Part shown: positions 24,678 to 36,116 of the stretch, in pieces
Layout of the letters: each line of letters starts with the position of its first letter
Numbering within the stretch: position 1 is the first letter of the stretch
Assembly: GCA_934351925.1 (NCBI GenBank)
Contig: CAKRJT010000012.1
Location: 1 to 64,000 of the forward strand
Source of the DNA: an uncultured Lachnospiraceae bacterium
GTDB taxonomy: Bacteria > Bacillota > Clostridia > Lachnospirales > Lachnospiraceae
Length of the DNA: 64,000 nucleotides
Direction: 5' to 3'
Made by a program: the position numbers and the translations under genes
Notes under the pieces: model-generated
Databases searched by the model: none
Seen by the model: only the letters and a program-made list of their open reading frames with translations
Told to the model about the DNA's origin: nothing

Positions 24678-25001
24678 TCACATCAGTCTGAGCAGCACCA
24701 TATAGCACACCGTCCCGCCCAGTATGCTTATCAGCGTATTATGCTTCCATTTATATGTGAGCGCCACGACCGCCGCCGCAATAACTGCCGGAACGCCCTC
24801 GCTCACAGGCTCCTTTATAATCCCCTTAAAGCAGTACACGATAAGCACCGCCATTATCGCCGACGGCAAAAGCTTTCCGAGGGCTGCCACCCTGTCCGGC
24901 AGCTTATTTTTTCTGTTAAAAATCACAAACGGCAGTGCTCTCACAGCAATTGTGATTACCGCGGAGAGCAAAATCGCACCCAGAATATACTTAATTCCCA
25001 T
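24678..25001 (-). CDS. azlD: AzlD-type subunit of a branched-chain amino acid exporter
   Basis: The 107-aa protein with four hydrophobic helices matches the AzlD family (ITIAVRALPFVIF, then LGKLLPSAIMAVLIVYC). AzlC and AzlD together export branched-chain amino acids or analogues. It overlaps the end of azlC by 11 nt, so the two are coupled. The specificity is from the family, not from the sequence. Confidence 0.92.
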   Translation of the reverse strand: MGIKYILGAILLSAVITIAVRALPFVIFNRKNKLPDRVAALGKLLPSAIMAVLIVYCFKGIIKEPVSEGVPAVIAAAVVALTYKWKHNTLISILGGTVCYMVLLRLM

Positions 25002-25761
25002 TGCCGCCCTCCTTATCCTTCACGTTTTTTTCTGTTTCTTCATTTATAATGTGTGCTTTTTCATTCACATCATTTTTTGTCCCTGTAAAAATAAGTATCG
25101 CGGACACGATTATGAGCGCTGGCAGCATAAATGCCGACTCCCCGAATGTCAACAGACAGATGACCGCCACGATGATGCCGCACACCGCGGGAAAATGCTT
25201 TTGGGTTTTCTCCCACTGGTCAATAAAAATTATGATAAACAGCGCCGTCATGCAGAAATCAATCCCTTTAAGCTCGAACGGTATGAGTTGTCCAACGACA
25301 CCGCCCGTCACGGCTCCGACCATCCAGCTCACCCTCGCAATCAGCGCGACAAAGAACATCTCGTCATAGCGCTCTTTTCCCTCGCCCCTGATTGAACAGT
25401 TTACGGCATATGTCTCGTCGGTCATGGTATGAATCATGTACGGCATTTTCCGCCCCATCTTCTTAAAGTCCTCAACAAATGTAATCGAGTAAAACATCTG
25501 CCTGCTGTTCATCAGCAGCGCCGTAACCGCTATTGTCAGATACGACGCTCCGCTGCTAAGAAAAGTTATGAGAACGAACTGAAATGCGCCCGTGTACACC
25601 GTCAGGCTGGTAAAAAGCGAATAATACCATGCAAATCCCGCCTCCTGCATCATCATGCCGTATGCCATGCTCACAAAAAAATAGCTGCACATTATCGGTA
25701 TAGCTTTGATAATTGCAGCTTTAAAAACCTTATTTTCTTTTAAACGTGAAATGATCTTCAT
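24991..25761 (-). CDS. azlC: AzlC-type branched-chain amino acid permease subunit
   Basis: This 256-aa membrane protein has the AzlC pattern: AIPIMCSYFFVSMAYGMMMQEAG in helix 1, YTGAFQFVLITFL, the LLMNSRQMFYSITF signature, and THMTDETYA-like IHTMTDETYAVN. It forms an export pair with azlD. It starts 28 bp downstream of the DNA-glycosylase gene and is likely co-transcribed with it. The extended charged C-terminus after helix 7 (NDVNEKAHIINEETEKNVKD) is unusual but not disruptive. Confidence 0.93.
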   Translation of the reverse strand: MKIISRLKENKVFKAAIIKAIPIMCSYFFVSMAYGMMMQEAGFAWYYSLFTSLTVYTGAFQFVLITFLSSGASYLTIAVTALLMNSRQMFYSITFVEDFKKMGRKMPYMIHTMTDETYAVNCSIRGEGKERYDEMFFVALIARVSWMVGAVTGGVVGQLIPFELKGIDFCMTALFIIIFIDQWEKTQKHFPAVCGIIVAVICLLTFGESAFMLPALIIVSAILIFTGTKNDVNEKAHIINEETEKNVKDKEGGNGN

Positions 25762-25789
25762 AGTCTATATCCTACCATTTTACTCGAGA

Positions 25790-26401
25790 TTATTTTTTCA
25801 CATTATTCCACGTTTTTACCAGACTGTCAAGTGTCCATGCGGCATTTGCGGGGCTGGTCGACGGAAGCTTCACCGCCTCACGTCCGGTGAGCGGATAACA
25901 GTAGCGCATGTAGAGCTCGTGCGCCTTGCCTCCGTTTACATATATATTTTCTATGGGCGCACTCTGAAGTATCACACTTATATCATTCGGCACAACATTT
26001 TTTATCGAGCTGTCACTTGAGCCGGCTATGTCGCATCTTGCAATCACGTCCCACAGGGCTATGTGGTTGGCATGAAGAAACTCCTTCTTTTCCTCTATGG
26101 AAAATGTATCTATCGGATATACTTTTTTACCTTTTTGCATACCTGATACTTTATCACCGAGTTTTTCAGATACAGAGCCATCACCCTGCATATTTCCGCC
26201 GCAAAATTCCTTCACTTCATTTTTTCCTGTGCCTGACTCACCAAAAATTTCCCACAGCACCCGCCAGAATCTGTTCTGTGGGTGCCCGTAATAAAAATTA
26301 TTCTCCCTCGATTTGACCGACGGCAGGGAGCCGAGAATAAGTATCCGGCTCTCACTGTCGTAAACCGGTTCAAAGGTATGTTCTATCGTGCGATACTCCA
26401 T
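25790..26401 (-). CDS. DNA-deoxyinosine (hypoxanthine/uracil) glycosylase
   Basis: This uracil-DNA glycosylase superfamily repair enzyme removes hypoxanthine from deaminated DNA. The 203-aa protein has the N-terminal motif LILGSLPSVKSRENNFYYGHPQNRFWRVL, ALWDVIARCDIAGSSDSSI, and the C-terminal LPSTSPANA motif of this subgroup. Family members run about 165 aa; here residues about 55-90 are an inserted low-complexity hydrophilic stretch (GTGKNEVKEF...KGKKVY) between helix segments. AAGGA precedes the start. First gene before azlCD. Confidence 0.88.
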   Translation of the reverse strand: MEYRTIEHTFEPVYDSESRILILGSLPSVKSRENNFYYGHPQNRFWRVLWEIFGESGTGKNEVKEFCGGNMQGDGSVSEKLGDKVSGMQKGKKVYPIDTFSIEEKKEFLHANHIALWDVIARCDIAGSSDSSIKNVVPNDISVILQSAPIENIYVNGGKAHELYMRYCYPLTGREAVKLPSTSPANAAWTLDSLVKTWNNVKK

Positions 26402-26423
26402 GTGCGTTCCTTCCCTTATAGCA

Positions 26424-27092
26424 TCAAAGCGCCAATTCTCCGTTCACATAGAGATGATACCCATTCGCGGTAACATTTGTCAAGTCTCCCGCAAAGCTTG
26501 TCACATAGCTGTCTGCCGTGAGTGTCCAGGTCGAAGTGTCATCAAGTGTCACTTTAACCGTTCCGCCCTCACCGTCAGGATTTATTGCACCTGTAAATGT
26601 GCTGTTGTCAGTCATTGAAAGCTCAAGTGAGGATATGCTGTCCACAAGGATATTTTCCTCTAGCTTCTGCTGCTGGGCATTTAAAATCACATCGTCGCCG
26701 TCCGAGGTGTATGTCGCCGTGCTTATCGTCGTGTCCTCCGTTATGGTGTTCGCCGCAGTTCCGTTGGTTACCTCACTGCTGCCACCGAAGCCGCCATTTC
26801 CACCCGGCATGCCACTTGGGGCATCTCCGTCGGGCTTGTCACCACTTGGCATTTCACCGCTCGGTGCTTCTCCGTCCGGTTTGTCTCCGCTTGGCGCTTC
26901 TCCACTCGGTGCTTCTCCGTTTGAATTATCTCCGCTCGGTGCTTCTCCGTCCGGCTTATCTCCGCTTGGCGCTTCTACGTTTGGCATATCTCCCGGCGCC
27001 GCGATGTTGAGTGTTCCCACGTCCACCATCACCTTGTTTCCGTCAATCGCGGTAACCGAACCGTACTGTGCATCTGCCTCCTGTCCGCGGTC
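26424..27092 (-). pseudogene. 5'-truncated gene for a secreted carbohydrate-binding-type protein
   Basis: The open frame begins immediately after an in-frame TAG at 27093-27095, with no ATG and no ribosome site: it reads DRGQEADAQYGSVTAIDGNKV, which in related proteins follows a lipoprotein signal peptide. Next comes a block of decapeptide repeats (APSGDKPDGE type) and a C-terminal domain (ITEDTTISTATYTSDG...TSFAGDLTNVTANGYHLYVNG) like the carbohydrate-binding DUF4353-type module. The signal peptide and start are missing, so I call it a remnant. A GTG at 27032 could in theory start translation but lacks a site and would leave the protein unexported. Confidence 0.68.
26808..26978 (-). repeat. 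Coding decapeptide repeats
   Basis: About six imperfect 30-bp units encode variants of APSGDKPDGE (also APSGDNSNGE, APSGE, EMPSGDKPDGD). The nucleotide repeats are close enough to change copy number by slippage. In the intact family this would be a flexible cell-surface linker. Confidence 0.85.
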
Positions 27093-27296
27093 CTAGCTCT
27101 CCGTATTTTAATTTATTTGTTTTCGCTTTCTATGTGACCTAATATACCGAAGTTCTGTATTCAAAATTTGCGAAGTCTGTTAAAAAAATGTGAAACCCAC
27201 ACATTGCAAACACGCAAGATTTTCGATATATTAGAGATTAATATATGTTTTGACCCCAAAAGCATACAAGCAATCACACTCAAAAGGAGCCCCTCC

Positions 27297-28424
27297 ATGG
27301 ATTTAAAACACTACACCCACAAGCTTATATATGAAGGAAAGGATCTCCCCCTCCCGGACAGCTTTGCACGCTTTAAGATTGTCTGCCCGGAATATGCACC
27401 GCACGAGATAGAGGTTAAGCCTTATCCGCTGCCTGCAGCTGAGCACATTTTCGCGCTCATATGGGACATAAATCCGCAGCATGTCGTGTCCGCGACCATT
27501 CTTCCATCGGAGACACATTTTCTCTATTCAAAGGAATTTACGCCGGGAATAAGGACGCAGATGCACTCGCACGAGTATCTTGAGCTGTTCTACATAATCG
27601 ACGGGGAGTACCGGCAGAAAATTCTCGGGAACGAGTATGTTTTCCACAAGGGTGAGCTCTGCCTCATAGACCGCAACTGCCAGCATCAGGAAATTCTCGG
27701 AGAAAATCCGGCTACAATACTTTTTCTGGGAATAACCAATATAATGTTTGACGATGTGATGGAACGAAAAGTGACCACAGAGCGAATTTCTTCCTTTTTA
27801 AAGACGGCGCTGCTCAAGCAGAAATCGCTGCAGCAGTACCTTCACTTCCGCCCGCTTCCATCCCCCACTGCGGCGGACGCGGATAGGCGCCCATACAATG
27901 CCGCCCATACAAATGATAGGCGCGGTGAGAACGTCGCACTGATTGAGGAGACCTTAATGCAGCTTCTGTCAGAGCTTGAACGCCATGACGAGGCCTCGCC
28001 GTATATCTGTCAGGGGCTTTTACTCAGAATTTTTCACATTCTGAGCACGCAGTATGACTTTTCAATATCCCAAAAGCTGCGCCGCGAGATGAACTGGATT
28101 TTGTTCGAGGAAATCACAGCTTACATAAATGATAACCTCGCTAACATATCGCTTGCCGCGCTGACGGATGAATTTCATTTTCAGGAGGATTATTTTAACA
28201 GACTGCTCAAGTCACAGGCCGGGCTGACCTACACGGAATATCTCCAGCAGTGCAGGTTAAAGAGAGCTGAGGAGCTTCTGCTTTCCACAAGCTACAGCAT
28301 AGACCATGTGATGGAGCTCATCGGATACCACAACAAGGGATATTTTTACAAAATATTCTTGGAGCGGTACAAGCTGACGCCGGCACAATACCGCGCAAAG
28401 AACAAAAATCAATCCCCGCGTTAG
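27297..28424 (+). CDS. AraC-family regulator with N-terminal cupin sensor
   Basis: The 375-aa protein has a cupin-like sensor (MHSHEYLELFYIIDGEYRQKI...LCLIDRNCQHQE, about 80-160) and a C-terminal AraC double HTH (LANISLAALTDEFHFQEDYFNRLLKSQAG...GYHNKGYFYKIFLERYKLTPAQYR). Such proteins usually control sugar uptake genes. AAGGAG lies 7 nt before the ATG at 27297; the upstream frame from 27168 has no site. No transporter or glycosidase gene is next to it, so the target is unknown; the truncated secreted-protein gene is divergent to it. Confidence 0.9.
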   Translation: MDLKHYTHKLIYEGKDLPLPDSFARFKIVCPEYAPHEIEVKPYPLPAAEHIFALIWDINPQHVVSATILPSETHFLYSKEFTPGIRTQMHSHEYLELFYIIDGEYRQKILGNEYVFHKGELCLIDRNCQHQEILGENPATILFLGITNIMFDDVMERKVTTERISSFLKTALLKQKSLQQYLHFRPLPSPTAADADRRPYNAAHTNDRRGENVALIEETLMQLLSELERHDEASPYICQGLLLRIFHILSTQYDFSISQKLRREMNWILFEEITAYINDNLANISLAALTDEFHFQEDYFNRLLKSQAGLTYTEYLQQCRLKRAEELLLSTSYSIDHVMELIGYHNKGYFYKIFLERYKLTPAQYRAKNKNQSPR

Positions 28425-28488
28425 CAGACTATAACCATGGAATTTCAATGAAATTTTTTCCCTATTTGCCCCCTTAATTCTCTTATAC

Positions 28489-28573
28489 AAAAAAGCTATG
28501 CCCCGTGATACTTCCCCTTCTTACCAGCCTAAACCGGTAAGGAGAGTCCATATCACATGGACATAGCTTTTAT
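28489..28573 (-). terminator. Branched RNA structure ending in a terminator, after xfp
   Basis: The outer arms 28491-28500 (aaaagctatg) and 28562-28571 pair. Inside, on the minus strand, tccat-gtgat-atgga and cttacc-N10-ggtaag form two hairpins, and gtgata in the first loop can pair with tatcac near the 3' arm, a possible pseudoknot. A run of six T follows the outer stem on the minus strand. It probably terminates xfp, but is more elaborate than needed. Confidence 0.6.
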
Positions 28574-28617
28574 TATCTTCTTATTATCCTAAAAATCTCT
28601 TAAACTCGAGACCTATC

Positions 28618-30993
28618 TTATAAATCCCATTTCCAGTCTCTTACCTCAGGTAAGTCAAGGCCGTACTCGTGAATGTACTGCTTATGCTCAACAAGCTTGT
28701 CGTTCATCTGCTGTACGAGGTATGAGCCTCTGTTTCCGAGCTGTGGAAGGAAGCGGATTGCATTCTTTACAAGGTTGAAACGGTCAATCTCGTTCTGGAC
28801 TCTCATATCGAAAGGAGTCGTGATTGTACCCTCCTCCTGATAGCCGTAAACGTGAAGGTTGCGGTTATTTCTGCGGTATGTGAGCTCATGGATAAGTGTA
28901 TGGTAACCGTGGAAAGCAAATATAATCGGCTTATCCTTTGTGAATAATGCGTCGTACTCTGCGTCCGTAAGACCGTGTGGGTGCTTTGTGCTCGGCTCGA
29001 GCTTCATAAGGTCGACTACGTTTACAACACGGATCTTGAGCTCAGGAAGAGCCTTTCTCAAAATCGTGACTGCGGCAAGTGTCTCAAGTGTAGGTGTGTC
29101 GCCGCAGCAAGCCATAACGATGTCAGGCTCCTGACCCTGGTCGTTGCTTGCCCACTCCCAGATACCGATACCCTGTGTACAGTGCTTTACAGCCTGCTCC
29201 ATGGTGAGCCACTGCTGCCTTGGGTGCTTCGAGGTTACAAGCACGTTCACATAATCACGGCTTCTGATACAGTGGTCAAAGCATGAAAGAAGGCAGTTCG
29301 TGTCAGGTGGCAGATAGAGACGTACAACGTCCGACTTCTTGTTGGCGATATGGTCAAGGAAGCCCGGATCCTGATGTGTAAATCCGTTGTGATCCTGCTG
29401 CCATACATTCGACGAAAGGATAAGGTTAAGCGATGCAATGGACTGTCTCCAAGGAAGCTGGTTGCATACCTTTAACCACTTTGCGTGCTGTGCACACATT
29501 GAGTCCACGACTCTTATGAATGCCTCGTAGCTTGCGAAAAATCCGTGACGGCCTGTGAGGAGGTATCCCTCTAACCAGCCCTCGCACATATGCTCTGAGA
29601 GCATTGAATCCATTACACGTCCGTCTGTTGCGAGGAACTCATCGGACTCAAGCTTCTCGTTGTTCCAGTCACGGTTAGTTACCTCGAATACCTTTCCGAG
29701 ACGGTTGGACATAGTCTCATCAGGTCCGAATATACGGAAGTTCTTCGACTCCTCGTTGAGCTTGAAGATATCCCTTACAAATCCTCCGAGCTCTATCATA
29801 TCCTGTGCCTCGACAGCGCCGGGCTTAGGTACATCTATGCCGTACTTTCTGAAATCAGGAAGTCTTAAATCCTTCAAAAGCTTACCGCCGTTTGCATGCG
29901 GGTTGGAGCCTATTCTTCTGTCACCTGTAGGTGCGAGAGCCTTGAGTTCAGGAATAAGCCTGCCGTTCTCATCGAAAAGCTCCTCAGGGTGATAGCTTAA
30001 CAGCCAGTTCTTTAAGAGCTCGAGATGCTCAGGCTTCTCCATAGAGATAGGAACCTGATGCGCTCTGAAGGAGCCCTCAATCTGTTTTCCGTCAACCTCC
30101 TTAGGACCTGTCCAGCCCTTAGGTGTGCGAAGAACTATCATAGGCCACTTATGTCTTGTGGTGTCCCCGTCCTCCCTTGCAGCCTTCTGGATTGCCTTGA
30201 TCTCGTCCATGCAGGCATCGAGAGTCTCAGCCATCTTGCGGTGCATTGTCATAGGGTCATCGCCCTCAACAAAATACGGCTTCCAGCCGCAGCCATCGAA
30301 GAAGTGCTCAAGCTCCTCATGTGAGATGCGGGCAAGAACGGTAGGATTGCTTATCTTATATCCGTTTAAGTGAAGGATAGGAAGAACCGCACCGTCATTC
30401 TTGGCATTTAAGAACTTGTTGCACTGCCATGATGTGGCGAGAGGACCTGTCTCAGCCTCACCATCTCCGACAATACAAGCAACCACGAGGTCAGGATTGT
30501 CAAATACCGCTCCGAAGGAGTGCGCGAGTGAGTAACCGAGCTCACCGCCTTCATTGATGGAACCCGGAGTCTCAGGAGCAACATGGCTTGAGATACCGCC
30601 CGGGAATGAGAACTGCTTGCACAGCTTCTTAAGTCCATCCATATCCTCGCCGATGTTCGGATATACCTCGCTGTAGGTTCCCTCAAGATATGTATTGGCA
30701 ACGAAGAAGTTGCCGCCATGACCCGGACCTGAAATCAAAATCATATCCTGATCATATTTCTTTATAACACGGTTCAAATGTACATATACAAAATTCTGTC
30801 CCGGAACTGTTCCCCAGTGACCTACAATTTTCTTCTTGATGTGATCCATGGTAAGCGGCTCACGAAGCAGCGGATTATCAAGCAGATATAACTGGGCTGC
30901 GCCAAGATAGTTGGCTGCACGCCAGTAAGCGTCCATCTTCTTAAGATATTCATCTGTGAGAGGCTGCTTTTCAACAATGTTCATTTCTGACAT
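28618..30993 (-). CDS. xfp: Xylulose-5-phosphate/fructose-6-phosphate phosphoketolase
   Basis: A thiamine-diphosphate enzyme that splits xylulose-5-P (or fructose-6-P) with phosphate into acetyl-P and glyceraldehyde-3-P (or erythrose-4-P). The 791-aa length is standard. Motifs seen include [37 protein letters not shown], the ThDP motif [14 protein letters not shown], and [14 protein letters not shown]. The start at 30993 follows GGAG 7 nt upstream. It ends in the structured terminator at 28489-28573. The leader of more than 200 nt contains no structure I recognise. Confidence 0.97.
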   Translation of the reverse strand: MSEMNIVEKQPLTDEYLKKMDAYWRAANYLGAAQLYLLDNPLLREPLTMDHIKKKIVGHWGTVPGQNFVYVHLNRVIKKYDQDMILISGPGHGGNFFVANTYLEGTYSEVYPNIGEDMDGLKKLCKQFSFPGGISSHVAPETPGSINEGGELGYSLAHSFGAVFDNPDLVVACIVGDGEAETGPLATSWQCNKFLNAKNDGAVLPILHLNGYKISNPTVLARISHEELEHFFDGCGWKPYFVEGDDPMTMHRKMAETLDACMDEIKAIQKAAREDGDTTRHKWPMIVLRTPKGWTGPKEVDGKQIEGSFRAHQVPISMEKPEHLELLKNWLLSYHPEELFDENGRLIPELKALAPTGDRRIGSNPHANGGKLLKDLRLPDFRKYGIDVPKPGAVEAQDMIELGGFVRDIFKLNEESKNFRIFGPDETMSNRLGKVFEVTNRDWNNEKLESDEFLATDGRVMDSMLSEHMCEGWLEGYLLTGRHGFFASYEAFIRVVDSMCAQHAKWLKVCNQLPWRQSIASLNLILSSNVWQQDHNGFTHQDPGFLDHIANKKSDVVRLYLPPDTNCLLSCFDHCIRSRDYVNVLVTSKHPRQQWLTMEQAVKHCTQGIGIWEWASNDQGQEPDIVMACCGDTPTLETLAAVTILRKALPELKIRVVNVVDLMKLEPSTKHPHGLTDAEYDALFTKDKPIIFAFHGYHTLIHELTYRRNNRNLHVYGYQEEGTITTPFDMRVQNEIDRFNLVKNAIRFLPQLGNRGSYLVQQMNDKLVEHKQYIHEYGLDLPEVRDWKWDL

Positions 30994-31232
30994 ATTTCTC
31001 TCCATTCAGCAGGTTGTCCTGCGTATATCATATTATCTGAGACAGTACCAATCACGATTCCCCAATACATGCTTACAAATACGCACTTCCCAGACATTGT
31101 TATATTTTAGACAATCCCCGATAAAACCGCAATTTCCAATCGCTGTCAAATAATTGTAAAGTTACCTGTGGCTACTTAAAACTGCCATAACCCAATTTCC
31201 TATTATATTTTGACGCCCTAGACCTATTATAC
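30994..31232. other. Intergenic region upstream of xfp
   Basis: No gene is visible. On the minus strand a TTGACA near 31140-31145 followed 17 bp later by TTTTAT could be the xfp promoter. I see no defined riboswitch core. Confidence 0.35.
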
Positions 31233-31272
31233 AAAAAAGGCGTGCACAGACCATAAAATCTGCACACGCCAA
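31233..31272 (-). terminator. Intrinsic terminator of eno
   Basis: On the minus strand ggcgtgtgcaga pairs with tctgtgcacgcc around an 8-nt loop, followed by TTTTTTG; it lies 77 nt after the enolase stop. Confidence 0.92.
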
Positions 31273-31348
31273 ATTTATTCTGTTATATATGAGAATTTTT
31301 ATGCCATCCCCGAAAGGCACCGTACCATGCGTGCCCCACGCCGGGCTG

Positions 31349-32725
<1,377 letters not shown>

Positions 32726-32775
32726 AAAGAAGTTCCACATGATTATTCACAAGTTAGTATTATCTAACCAAAGTT

Positions 32776-32804
32776 ATAGTATACTATCTCGCTGTAATTG
32801 TCAA
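32776..32804 (-). promoter_or_regulatory. Promoter of eno
   Basis: Perfect TTGACA (32799-32804) and TACTAT (32776-32781) on the minus strand are 17 bp apart. The leader is about 110 nt. Confidence 0.8.
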
Positions 32805-32830
32805 GAATTAACCCTGTCTTTTTTCAAAAA

Positions 32831-35389
32831 TTATCCAAGCCATTTTTTCAAAATCTCGGTCAGTCTCTCGAACTCCAACGGCTTCGCTATATGTTCATTC
32901 ATTCCGGCAGAATACGCCGCCTCCACGTCCTCGGTGAAAGCATTCGCCGTCATCGCTATTATCGGTATGCTTTGCGCGTCCTCACGGTCAAGCGCCCTGA
33001 TTTTGCGTGCAGCCTCATAACCGTTCATCACGGGAAGCTGGATATCCATAAAGATAAGCCCGTAATAGCCTGCCTCATGCTGCATGAAGCGTTCAAGCGC
33101 CACCCTGCCATTCTCCGCAAGCTCCACCTTCACGCCGGTTATTCCGATAAGTTCTGCTGCCACCTCGGCATTTCTCTCATTGTCCTCAACAAGCAGAATA
33201 TTTTTACCTTCATATATTCTGTAATTGTTCTCATACAGTGTATTATTGCCATCTTGCAGCTTATTAATCTTCTTAGGCTGATAAATCCCCTCCGCCAGCT
33301 TTAGAAAAACCGTGACAGTAAACTTAGAGCCCTTGTTGACCTCGCTCTCGACCTGTATCGAGCCGTCCATCATCTCCACAATGCTCTGCGCTATCGACAG
33401 TCCAAGACCTGTCCCTTCGATTTTATTTATTCTGGTATCCTCAGCTCTCGAAAACGGCTCGAAAATATACTCCATATATTCCGGTGTCATGCCAATGCCG
33501 TTATCCTCAAAAACCATCTCATAACAGCCGAGTATAGGAGTCCTCGAAGGCTTCTCGCTGAGTCCCACCTTTATTTTACCATGCTCAGGTGTATATTTTA
33601 CGGCATTTCCGAGAAGGTTTACAAACACCTGCTGTATACGCTGTGAATCGCCGACGACTGCTCTATGTGTAAGCGGCCCAATATCAAGCTCCAGCTCGTG
33701 GTGTTTTTCATCTATCACCGCCTTTGACATATCCAGAAGATTATGTGTCAACTCCACTATGTCGAACTGCTCCTGCGTCAATTCAAAGCTTCCGGCTTCA
33801 ATTTTGCTCATATCCAGCACTTCATTTAAGAGTCCCAGAAGATGTGTGCTCGACATCTCAATCTTTCTGAGGCAGTCTGATACCTTCTCATTGTCGTCAA
33901 TATGCATCCGTGCTATCGTCGTCATGCCCATAATAGCATTCATTGGCGTTCGTATGTCATGGCTCATCCGCGAAAGGAAATCTGATTTTGCCTCATTCGC
34001 CTGCTTAGCCGCTTCATATGCTTTTACAAGTGAATTTTTTTTCTTATATTCGTCCTCCCTAAGCTCCGTAACGTCCTTTATGGTGCACATCGCTGTTATA
34101 TCACCCGCACTGCTTTCCCTGACCATAAGGATTGTCTGCCGCAGTATTCTTATAGTATCATTCCCACCCAGCTTTGACTGAAATTCGTGAACAATCTCGG
34201 GTCTGCCGTTTAAAAAGGATTCCATCAGTTTCTCACGATTATATATTTTTTTAAAATTTTCTCTTTCCTGCTCGACAACCATATTTTCTGCCCAGATACA
34301 TGAGAAGGCATCAAACCTGCATGGCGCAGAAAGACCTACCTCCCTTAGTAAAGGTATCTTAACTCCGTCAACTGTCTCATATATCTCATCCGCAATGCAG
34401 TTTGCCGTAAGATTGACATAGTAAACCGTTGAAGCCCCTGATGTCATCGCATGCCTGTACTGTTCCTCACTTATAAGATTCTTTCTAAGCTGCTCATTGG
34501 CACGCTCAAGTCTTTCCTTTGCATCAATTTCCGTCTTTCTGCGCGCATCTATGACTGACAGCAGCAGAACTACCACCAGTTCATCGTCGCTGTCGGTTAT
34601 GGCATGCGCCTTGATTTCTGTCCAATGACAGCCATCCGAAAACCTCTGCGGTATCTCAAGCACTATAGGCTCTCCACTCCCGCGGAAATGCTGCTTCACC
34701 GCATCGGCTTCAAAATATTTTTCAAACTTCCCGCGATATTCAAACAGCACCCTGTTGTATACATATTCATATATATTCTTGTATTTTGTCCGCCTTGGAA
34801 GAGCTGCCTCAACAGCTCCATTTGCAAACAATTCACAGATATCTCTTGTCAGATCCGCATACACAATGCACAGATATGAATTGCTCATGGCAGCAAAGAT
34901 TGCGTTCTTCTCCTTCTCCATGAGCTTTTCCCTCTGAATATCTGCTTCTACATTTTTTGCACTCATATATACACAGTTTACATTCCCATCCTTGTCAGCC
35001 AAAGGTGTAAGAATGACCTTGAGTGACTCCGGCAGCCCCGAAGCTCCACATATATGCACATTGAATTCCGTTTCCTGTTTAAGCCTGACAAGATTATGTG
35101 GATCCATCTGCCATGAAAAAAAGCAGTAATCCTGACTATATATATAATCCTCTGCTATTTTTCTCATAAAGCTGTCATAATTATACTGCTGCCCAATCAG
35201 CTCCTTTCTCTCACGCATGTGCATGATTATAACCAATCCGCAAACAAGATCAATCTCCAGACAAATATCCATAAATCCCATCATATTGTGGAAAAGCACA
35301 CGGTTATACTTATATTTGTGGATATCATACTCGGCATCGGAGCAGCCATAGCTGTTCCTTCCTCCTCCAACCTCACGTTCATCATTCAT
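32831..35389 (-). CDS. Soluble hybrid sensor histidine kinase/response regulator
   Basis: The 852-aa protein has no membrane helices. Two or three PAS-like regions occupy about 1-440. The kinase core has the phospho-acceptor box MSHDIRTPMNAIMG near residue 475, then NLLGNAVKYT, DNGIGM and GTGLGLSI. A receiver domain fills the C-terminal 130 residues (LLVEDNERN, phospho-acceptor aspartate in FMDIQLPVMNG, and the KP motif in HIAKPLE). No output domain or separate regulator is nearby, so signalling probably goes through a phosphotransfer protein encoded elsewhere. Its ATG overlaps the truA stop by 8 nt, giving translational coupling. Confidence 0.93.
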   Translation of the reverse strand: MNDEREVGGGRNSYGCSDAEYDIHKYKYNRVLFHNMMGFMDICLEIDLVCGLVIIMHMRERKELIGQQYNYDSFMRKIAEDYIYSQDYCFFSWQMDPHNLVRLKQETEFNVHICGASGLPESLKVILTPLADKDGNVNCVYMSAKNVEADIQREKLMEKEKNAIFAAMSNSYLCIVYADLTRDICELFANGAVEAALPRRTKYKNIYEYVYNRVLFEYRGKFEKYFEADAVKQHFRGSGEPIVLEIPQRFSDGCHWTEIKAHAITDSDDELVVVLLLSVIDARRKTEIDAKERLERANEQLRKNLISEEQYRHAMTSGASTVYYVNLTANCIADEIYETVDGVKIPLLREVGLSAPCRFDAFSCIWAENMVVEQERENFKKIYNREKLMESFLNGRPEIVHEFQSKLGGNDTIRILRQTILMVRESSAGDITAMCTIKDVTELREDEYKKKNSLVKAYEAAKQANEAKSDFLSRMSHDIRTPMNAIMGMTTIARMHIDDNEKVSDCLRKIEMSSTHLLGLLNEVLDMSKIEAGSFELTQEQFDIVELTHNLLDMSKAVIDEKHHELELDIGPLTHRAVVGDSQRIQQVFVNLLGNAVKYTPEHGKIKVGLSEKPSRTPILGCYEMVFEDNGIGMTPEYMEYIFEPFSRAEDTRINKIEGTGLGLSIAQSIVEMMDGSIQVESEVNKGSKFTVTVFLKLAEGIYQPKKINKLQDGNNTLYENNYRIYEGKNILLVEDNERNAEVAAELIGITGVKVELAENGRVALERFMQHEAGYYGLIFMDIQLPVMNGYEAARKIRALDREDAQSIPIIAMTANAFTEDVEAAYSAGMNEHIAKPLEFERLTEILKKWLG

Positions 35390-36116
35390 ACTCTATCACC
35401 TTAAGAGTAAGCCCCTTTGCAGGTGCTGTAGGACCTGCTCCCTTTCTGTCCCTCTTGTCAATTATATTTTCTACTTCCTGCGGCTTCATCCGGCCTCTGC
35501 CCACCATAACAAGCGTTCCGGCTATAATTCTGACCATATTATACAAAAAGCCGTTCCCCTGTATGGTTATCGTGACGACATCATCTCTTCGGTCGAGCTC
35601 CAGCGAATACACAGTTCTCACTGTATCCTTGACCTGACTACCGGATGCCATGAAACACACAAAGTCATGTTCCCCCACAATATACCCTGCTGCCTCCCTC
35701 ATCGCCTCCACATCAAGCTGTCCCCGGTAAAAATATGTGTTCCTGCGCCTGTTAGGGTCTGGCAGCGGCGTGTTCAGTATCCTGTACTGGTAGGTCTTTC
35801 TGCAGTCACAGTGCCTTGGGTGGAAATCCGCCTCCACCTGCTTGGATTCCACGACAACGACGTCCTCTGGAAGCAGATTGTTGAGTGCATACTTTATCTT
35901 ATCCGCCGGAATGGTCGTATCGCAGTCGAACACCGCGACATTTCCCTCGGCATGAACCCCCGCGTCGGTGCGGCTCGCCCCTATCATGGGGACATCCTCT
36001 CCAATAAGCTTGTTGAGGGCGCTCTTTAGAGTGCCCTCAACAGTCCTGAGTCCGGGCTGTATCTGCCAGCCACAGTATTCTGTTCCGTCATAAGCTACAC
36101 GAAGCATATAACGCAT
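35382..36116 (-). CDS. truA: tRNA pseudouridine(38-40) synthase
   Basis: TruA converts U38-U40 of tRNA anticodon arms to pseudouridine. The 244-aa protein has the catalytic aspartate in GASRTDAGVHAEGNVAVF, and the family patterns VAYDGTEYCGWQIQP and FLYNMVRIIAGTLV. The start at 36116 follows GGAG; the in-frame ATG at 36128 is too close to that site. It follows the PPK2 gene and overlaps the kinase gene. In relatives truA directly follows ecfT. Confidence 0.96.
   Translation of the reverse strand: MRYMLRVAYDGTEYCGWQIQPGLRTVEGTLKSALNKLIGEDVPMIGASRTDAGVHAEGNVAVFDCDTTIPADKIKYALNNLLPEDVVVVESKQVEADFHPRHCDCRKTYQYRILNTPLPDPNRRRNTYFYRGQLDVEAMREAAGYIVGEHDFVCFMASGSQVKDTVRTVYSLELDRRDDVVTITIQGNGFLYNMVRIIAGTLVMVGRGRMKPQEVENIIDKRDRKGAGPTAPAKGLTLKVIEYE

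Noticed and set aside
24724..25395. 223-codon plus-strand open frame over azlC/azlD
   Set aside because: It is the reverse-strand shadow of two overlapping membrane-protein genes that have clear family matches.
26140..26240. Possible sixth copy of the 75-bp repeat in the DNA glycosylase gene
   Set aside because: The encoded insert has a superficially similar GG and MQ pattern, but the DNA lacks both hairpins and the tgcaagc/gcttgca core.
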